Assembly (NCBI GenBank): GCA_037176725.1
Contig: JAZBRS010000035.1
Coordinates: forward strand, 49,238,001 to 49,302,000
From: Posidonia oceanica
Taxonomy: Eukaryota > Streptophyta > Magnoliopsida > Alismatales > Posidoniaceae
Direction of reading: 5' to 3'
DNA length: 64,000 bases
Position 1 is the first letter of the stretch. Each line of letters starts with the position of its first letter. The notes beneath the pieces are model-generated. The model did no database searches, had not been told where the DNA came from, and worked only from the letters and a program-made list of their open reading frames with translations. This document shows positions 57,752 through 64,000 of this stretch, piece by piece. The position numbers and the translations under genes are program-made.

Positions 57752-60700
57752 ATGGCAAGCGGCGGTGAGGGTAGTGCTCTCACTGGTGGTTCGGATGGTG
57801 GCTCTCGCCGGCAAAGGAGGTATTCTCCTCCTCCTCTCTTTGCTTCTTGCCTACGTGATGTGCCCGACACCGGTGAGACTTGTGGACTGTGGTGGCCTGC
57901 CGGATAGGGCAGACGGCCAACAGTGGGTGATTGTGCTGTTGTTGAAGATTTGTTTTTGTAACTGAAAAATTGTTTGTGAATGGAAGATTTGCTTAAGGAT
58001 GTTGATTTGTTTTATTGTGAATGAAGTGTTTAAATTTCTGAATTTTTTTTTGTGAATGAAAAGTTGAATTCTTGCAAGATGTGAATAAATTTTTTTTCTT
58101 TGTGAATTTTTTGGTTTTGAATGAATGAAGGATATTTTTGTAGAATTATATATTGAATGGATGAAGGAGAATATTCTTGTGAGTTTTCCTTGCAGGAAAT
58201 GAATTTTTATTGTTGAAATTTAAGGGGAGGTTATGTCAAATTTTTTCTAGAAATTAGGAGACTTATTTTATTTATTAATGATGGAATATGTGGAATTTAT
58301 GGGATAATGGGTTAATAATAAAACTTGAGGGACTTTTATTATCATTTTATGCACATTTATTATTTCTATAATTTTGTGAATTAGTTTGGAAATGGACAGA
58401 AATAATTGATTTTTAGAATATTTTTGCTAATAATGCATAAGTAAATAATGTTGTGTAATTTTGGAGAATAGAATTCTCTCTTGAATTTTAAAAGAGAGAA
58501 TTTAATTGTTTAGTGAAAAAAATGCTTAATGGATTAGTTAGTGAATTAAGTTTAGGAAAGAAAACTTGAATTATTAATGATTATTAGGATAAATTCCTTA
58601 GAGAAGAATTAACTCATTAATTTATGAATTTAAGATTAAAGGACAAGTTTGCTTAAGGAAAATTGATTATTATGATAGGTTGGTGGATTAATTAATGCAA
58701 GCTAAATAGTCGAATTTTTAAGATGGATTGGTGAAAAGAATTTCCTTAGTGTGGTATCTTCCGTCTTGTGGGTTGGTAGGGCCATGAAGATTAGTGTTTG
58801 TAAAGTTTAATTAATTTTCTTTAATGTCGTATTTAATGGTTTATGTGCTTTTAACAGAGTTGGATATTTTAAGTGATATTTGAGGTAATGTTGTGAGTAT
58901 TTACTAGATAATTTAGAAAGGTTTAAGAATTTTAAGTGTCTGAAGTGATTAATGGTTAGGTGTTTGATTAATGTTTTAAAGTGATTAATTAATGTTTGAA
59001 AAGATTAATTAATGTTTGAGATGATTAATTAAAGTTTGAAATGGTTAATTAATGTTTGGAAGGATTAAGGTTTGAAATGTTTAATTAATATTCGAGATGA
59101 CTAATTAGGGTTTGAAATGGTTAATTAATGTTTGGAATGATTAATGAATATTTGAGATGGTTAATGTTTGAGATGATTTAATGTTTTGGAATGATCAAAG
59201 ACCAATTAATGTTTAATTTGGCATTAACTGACCAAACTCTACTCGTGTCGCTGTTCCAGGGTCTCCGATGAGGAGGTTGAGACTGGGAGGAACGAGGCCA
59301 GTCCTTCTACTGCAAGGGCGAGCTCCTCTTGTCCTTGCAAGCTTCGGACGAGGCATCCACGTGCACCATCTCCTGCTAGGATGGAGACGAGTGGTAGTGA
59401 CGACAGCAGTCTTGGTCTGGGCGAGGTCCCTCGCTATCCTCCTCTTAGGAGAGCTAGGACAGCAGCTGAGCTTGCGAAGCTAGGCTAGGTGAGATTAAGT
59501 TTATATGTTTTAGTCTTTTATTAAGTTATTTTTCTTGTTTAAGAGGTTATTAATGTTATTCTTTGCATTTTCTGTGTTAGATGCCATTGCCTAACCGGGC
59601 TCGCTCCAGTTGGGAGGATCTTCATGAGACATACACCTGTCTTCCAGACTTTCAGCGGGAGAGATTGGCTCGGATGGGCTTCGGACACTTTTTGGAGATT
59701 GTGCCTTTCGAGATCCATCTGGGATTGCTGGTCTCTTTTGCTGAGTGATTCCCCAGTGCTTCTGGTAGCTTCATCCTCCGTGTGGGTGAGATGATGATCA
59801 CCCTAGAGGATGTGGTTAGGTTGGTAGGCCTGATGGTGGATGGCGAGCCTGTGGTAGCAGTGTGGCAGCATTGCTACGGTGCTGAGCTAGAGTCTTGCGA
59901 TGGGGTGCGACCTCCGCGCTCCGGCCATTACCACACTCGTGTCAACATCAGGTGGTTGAAGGAGCATCTCGACAACCTCCTACTTGTTGACGTGGCGGCT
60001 CTAGGCGTAGCTGATCAGCAGCTGCGTGTCTTCCTCTCCATCCTGTTCCACCGACTATTCTTTGGCACCTCCTATCAGATGCTTCACGCCAGTTTTGCAC
60101 CTCTCCTTCTGGATGTGGAGAGGATTGGTACGTACTCCTGGGGCTCGGTCGTGCTGGCCTACCTTATCTCTCACTTGGAGCCATTTTCCGTTGGTTAAAC
60201 CCGCTCTCTCTGTGGCTGCTTGCCCCTTTTCCAGGTTTGTACTTTAATTTATTGTTTGTTATACTGTTCACTTGCCTGTTTCTGATTTGAAGTTGCTTCT
60301 TCATGTGACAGACTTGGATCTTTGAGCACTTTCTGTACTTGAGGCCTGGCATTCCTGGGAGTGGTCCCGTTGAGTTCCCTCAGGCTCGACGGTGGATGGA
60401 TGTGCAGCTGGTTCCTGAGAGACTCCGACTTGTTAGGCACTTAGGCCGCTTTTTGCTGGAGGTATTTCCCAAGGAGTGGGTAAGTTATTATACTTAGTCT
60501 TTCTTTTCTGTATAGTTTCTTGCTTGTATTTTGACTAAGCTGTGCTGCAGGTTGTCTGGAGACCTTATGCCAACGGTGAGCATGCTGCTGAGGAGCCCGT
60601 TGCACGTGGTTCCCACCTGTTTCTTCAAGAGTGCTGGCTCTTCAGCCTCTTCCTGTGCTGCTTTAGTCAGGTGGGCCGTGTTTTGAGGTAGTTCGGCCTC

Positions 60701-62083
60701 CAACAGCTCATCCCGGGACTTGGTCCTGCAGTTCGTTCCCTTGGGTCGTCTAAAGGGGGTCAGCTTGACACTCCTTAGCTGTTTGCTACTTAGCTTGAGG
60801 ATTGGTGCTCTGGCGGTACTGCTCCTCCTTCTGATGGCTCAGCAGAGACCAAGGCGGCGTGGAGGACTTGGTTTGACACTACCTTTGCTCAATTGATACT
60901 CTTCCACCACTCTCTCTTCTCTGGTGAGTCCAACATGCCGATGGGCATTGGCTTTCATGTGAGCAGTAGTGTCAGTTCGCTGCAGCGGGAGCTGGCGGCT
61001 GCCCATGGTCGTATCCAGGAGCTGGTAAGTGATTTCTTTTGAGCTTTTCTTTTATTTAATGCTCCTTTACTTATATGTCTTTCTTTGCTTGCATAGATGG
61101 CTACCTCTGAGGGTATGACGGAGGCAGTTAGGACTTAGCAGCAGCAGCATACTTCTAGGGTTGAGGAGCTGGTACGGGAGAGAGACGAGCTATTGTCCCG
61201 ACTGGCACGAGTGAGCTTTGCCCCTTTCTTTGACTTATTTGCCCCTATTCTTGTTGTTAACTGATACTGTCTGCTTTTGTGTAGGTCGAGGGTGCCTCGA
61301 CTAGTGCAGAGCCTCCTCCTACTGCTGCTACGGAGCCGGCTGCTTCTCACTTTGGGGGCATGCTCGCTGAGGAAGCTCGGGCTCGCGAATCGGAGGTACC
61401 TCTATCTTTTCTATCTTTAAGTATATGTCTTCTTAGCTTATTTAATTCTTCCTTGTAGATCCAAGCCATGATGGACATGATTCACACCCCTCCTTCCACT
61501 GGGCCCACGCATAGTCAGTTTGATGACGCTTTGGGGCGTGTTGATGAGCTGCAGGAGCGCCTTAGTCAGTTGGAGCAAGAGCGTGAGAGTCGCTTTCAAG
61601 TGTTAGAGGCTCGTGTTGCCGCATCTGAGATGAAGACAGCCAGGGCACGTCTTGAGGTAGACTCCACAAGAAGGGTAACTCCTTTTCTACTTAAGCACAT
61701 TTGATTACTGCAAGCCTTCTTGCTTAATTATTCTAACCCTAGGACTGCTGTCTTCTTTACAGCAAGTGAGCGTTGGTCGTAGCCAGCGGATACAGGAGTT
61801 GGAGGCACAGTTGGCATAGACTTAGGCGACAGTTGCAGTGGTTCTTCCTGATGTTGACATTCCTGGTCTGGTTGCTGCAGCTCTGACAGTGTCAGCACAT
61901 TCCAGAGTTCTGTCAGCTGAGCAGATCGCGAGAGAACGGTCCTCCCCTCATCTTGGGCTACTTCGTTCTCTACTGAGGGGGTCTCGAGAGAGAAGCCAGA
62001 GTGGGGTGACATCTTCAGTTGCAGAGCCTATGCTGAGGCCTCCAGATGGTGGACGTGAGGGTAGCGGCGAGTCTGGTCACTAA
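57752..62083 (+). CDS. Plant mobile domain gene of E (antisense to its pol)
   Basis: Exons read from GT-AG sites: 59260-59488, 59581-60234, 60312-60479, 60551-61024, 61097-61210, 61285-61395, 61459-61674 and 61763-62083. An exon 57752-57872 (ATGGCAAGCGGCGG) is likely but its phase does not fit. The 654-bp exon carries the PMD (GHFLEIVPF, GEMMITLEDVVRLVG, DGEPVV, IGTYSWGSVVLAYL); next are WIFEHFLYLRPG and VWRPYANGEHAAEEPVA, QVGRVLR and FGLQQLIPG. Exons 6-9 encode a coiled coil (ELQERLSQLEQERESRFQVL). About nine in-frame stops, mostly TAG, break it. Function unknown; PMD is shared with Arabidopsis silencing factors and with transposons. Confidence 0.72.
58940..59190 (+). repeat. AT-rich 20-25-bp tandem repeat in intron 1 of the E gene
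   Basis: About ten imperfect copies of GATTAATTAATGTTTGARA are strung together. The rest of the long first intron (57873-59259) is AT-rich with no other recognisable content. Confidence 0.65.
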
Positions 62084-63457
62084 GCTTGTTCTTTTTTTGT
62101 TTTTAGCAGAATATGTCAATGTAAAGTGAAAACATTTATATGATGAAATGTTTCTTTTGTTTACCTGCACACTCTTGCATTTTTGTTAATAATCAAAAGA
62201 CATACCTTTCTTGACAAAAGGAATTGGCTAAGTTATTTTATTTTAAAGAAAGACATTGCAATGCACGTTGATAAATGATAGTCTTTAAATGCATGTTATT
62301 GGTTTGAAATTGGATGGAGGGAATTAATTTCTGGCCTCAGCTAAAGAGATGGAAAATTAGAGCCCAGTGGACGTCAATTGTGAGTCATCCGTGGATGCTC
62401 TAAAGATTGTTGCCTAAGCAATGTCTTTGTTGAGAGAACGCACTCAAGCCGTGAGACACGCTTGAGTAGGATGTTAACTCCGAATCTAGGTGGGTCGATT
62501 GTTGCATCATTGGCCAGATTAATTCCAGTTTTCTTACTTACTAGGTTTTCACTTGTATGTAGGGTGGATGGTTCTCTTTTGTTGGTTTTCTTTGTTTTTC
62601 TGATTTTTTTGCTATTTTCGAGCTTTATAATTTTTTTTGGTGTTTTGAGTTATATAATTTTTGGTCTTTTGGCTTATATGATTTTTTTGGATTTTGGATT
62701 TTCTAATTTTTTTTGAATTTTTAGGTTTTCTAATTTTTTTGGATTTTTTAATTTCTCTAATGGGGAAAGATGAATACCTACTCTAAGTGTTTGCCTTGGG
62801 GTCTATTTTAACTGAACGAGTGGGCCCTACATTCATGGGTATGTCCCTTGTGCCATGCCTACACCTTTTAGAGACTTTGGTTTACGCATCAGTCCTTATT
62901 TGGATTGCTATTCCCTTGGCCTTTTCAGTCCTTGATTACCTAGGGTTGCTGACTCCTTGCCTGTCAGTGGGAATAGGATGGGGGAGGTTTCGAGATGTAG
63001 TAAACTCTCGGTGTTGGCTTAGGTTTTGAATTCCACTTGTCTTTCTTTGGTCCTTAATGCGTCTTTCTAGGATTTATGCTTTAGATTCATGGATAGCTTT
63101 TGCCATGTTCTTTTTCCGCTCTTTGCTGACCTCTTTCAGTTGGACAGTTTCTTTTACTGTCTCTTTTCATTTGTTCCTCACTTGGACAGCTTCTTTGCTG
63201 CCTTCTTTCCTCTCTATTTGGGCAGTTTTTGCTGCCATCTTTTCTAGACATTTTCTAAGTTATTTGGCAACCGGTTCGTATCATAAGCCTCTACTCCGAG
63301 CCTACCTTTCCCTCACCTCTCCGTGCAGTGTGTATGTGGAGACAGGTCAAGGCATGGGTCCCCCTAGGTGTTCCTCTTCTTATTGGCTTTGGGAATCTCT
63401 CCCCTTTTTCAGCTTGATGTTAGGCCCTAGGTCTTTTCAATGACATAAGCATGCTGG
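62084..63457. other. 3' spacer of E
   Basis: This lies between the integrase end (minus) and the PMD gene end (plus), so both genes converge here. It contains T-rich tracts (62560-62760). I see no coding sequence and no equivalent of antisense gene 1 of D. Confidence 0.5.
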
Positions 63458-64000
63458 TCAAGGGTAGTACCTTTTCAGGTGCATTGCATTCCAGGGGTCA
63501 GGAAGATCTATCCCGTTCTGGGACAACCGATAGGCATTCCCCAGATATGCAGCAACCACTATGTAGGGCCCTTCCCAATTTGGCTTTAACTTTCCCTTAG
63601 GGTGGGGCTTATTGTAAGGCAACACCTCTTTGAGCACTAGATCTCTAATTTTAAATTTGTGTTTGATTACTTTCTTTTGATAAGCCTTAGTTAACCTTTG
63701 TTGGTAGACATGCGTATGCTCGGCGGTTGCCAGCCGTTTCTCATCAAGAAGTTCTAGGTGAAGGAGTAAGGCCTGCCTCTTCCCTTCGGCAGACATTCCT
63801 CTATCAATTTGAACTCTTAATGAAGGGATCAATATCTCATATGGGACTACCGCCTCCATTCTAAAGGTTAAGGCATAGGGTGTTTGACCTGTCGCTGTCC
63901 TTACGGTGGTGCGGTATGCCCATAATGCACTTACAAGCTTATCTGACCAATCTGATCCCTTAGCGTCTTCTACCGTCTTCTTGATGATTTTTATTAAGGT
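63458..64000 (-). CDS. Integrase C-terminal part of E (runs off the window)
   Basis: The frame is open from the window edge to the stop at 63458. It shows the end of the integrase core (LVSALWAYRTTVRTATG, then TPYALTFRMEAVVPYE), the linker with AYQKKV and the C-terminal segment IRDLVLKEVLP, KLKPNWEGPYIVVAAY, ending MHLKRYYP. The matching part of D is LPYALWAYRTLIRTLTGATP to NWHGPYLIKQI. No stops are present, so E looks less eroded here than D or A/C. The rest of pol lies to the right of the window. Confidence 0.88.
   Translation of the reverse strand, partial: TLIKIIKKTVEDAKGSDWSDKLVSALWAYRTTVRTATGQTPYALTFRMEAVVPYEILIPSLRVQIDRGMSAEGKRQALLLHLELLDEKRLATAEHTHVYQQRLTKAYQKKVIKHKFKIRDLVLKEVLPYNKPHPKGKLKPNWEGPYIVVAAYLGNAYRLSQNGIDLPDPWNAMHLKRYYP

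Noticed and set aside
39991..62000. TAG read as glutamine (altered code or readthrough)
   Set aside because: Plant nuclear genes do not use this, the same sites are CAG in related copies, and other stop types and frameshifts are also present.

Overview
This is plant nuclear DNA and it is almost entirely transposable-element sequence. The evidence is Ty3/gypsy retrotransposons of the Tat (Ogre-like) lineage with two RNase H domains, a primer-binding site complementary to plant tRNA-Arg, plant mobile domain (PMD) genes with GT-AG introns, telobox (AAACCCTAA) clusters and several very long solo LTRs. I see no convincing single-copy host gene, tRNA gene or rRNA gene. A large, repeat-rich seed-plant genome fits; the species cannot be named from the sequence.

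Layout. 1-5047: the end of one LTR and a complete solo LTR of the same family (872-4657, TSD ATTTT), inserted in a short duplicated copia-like sequence. 5400-7130: a TRIM-like remnant and an eroded Tat-type LTR. 7215-8440: a LINE-type DUF4283 fragment that runs directly into a minisatellite built of hairpin units. 9118-56394: a four-level nest. The oldest element, A/C (minus strand), is split in two: its 3' half (protease end, RT, RNase H, PMD-like gene) lies at 9118-14758 and its 5' half (protease start, gag, leader, PBS, LTR) at 50019-56394. A 6.1 kb solo LTR (B; 14759-17681 plus 46803-50018) is inserted in its protease codons. Element D (17682-46797, plus strand) is inserted in B. A 5.9 kb solo LTR (F; 23441-29386, minus strand, TSD ACCGC) is inserted in the leader of D, 1 bp upstream of the gag ATG. 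56395-64000: the 3' end of another minus-strand Tat element (E), whose polypurine tract abuts the same LTR that serves as the 5' LTR of A/C.

The most interesting biology is in the 3' regions. D carries, after integrase, two intron-containing PMD-superfamily genes on the antisense strand (39461-40818 and 41289-44036), the first with its own TATA-like promoter. E has the same layout, with one antisense PMD gene (57752-62083) whose central exon has exactly the same length (654 bp) as its counterpart in D. In A/C the copy of the first gene is in the sense orientation and lacks both introns, which suggests passage through a spliced RNA. Nearly all in-frame stops in these genes are TAG where relatives carry CAG, as expected for decay of methylated CHG sites.

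All boundaries, splice sites and homologies were read by eye from the sequence and the supplied translations; no database search or alignment program was run.
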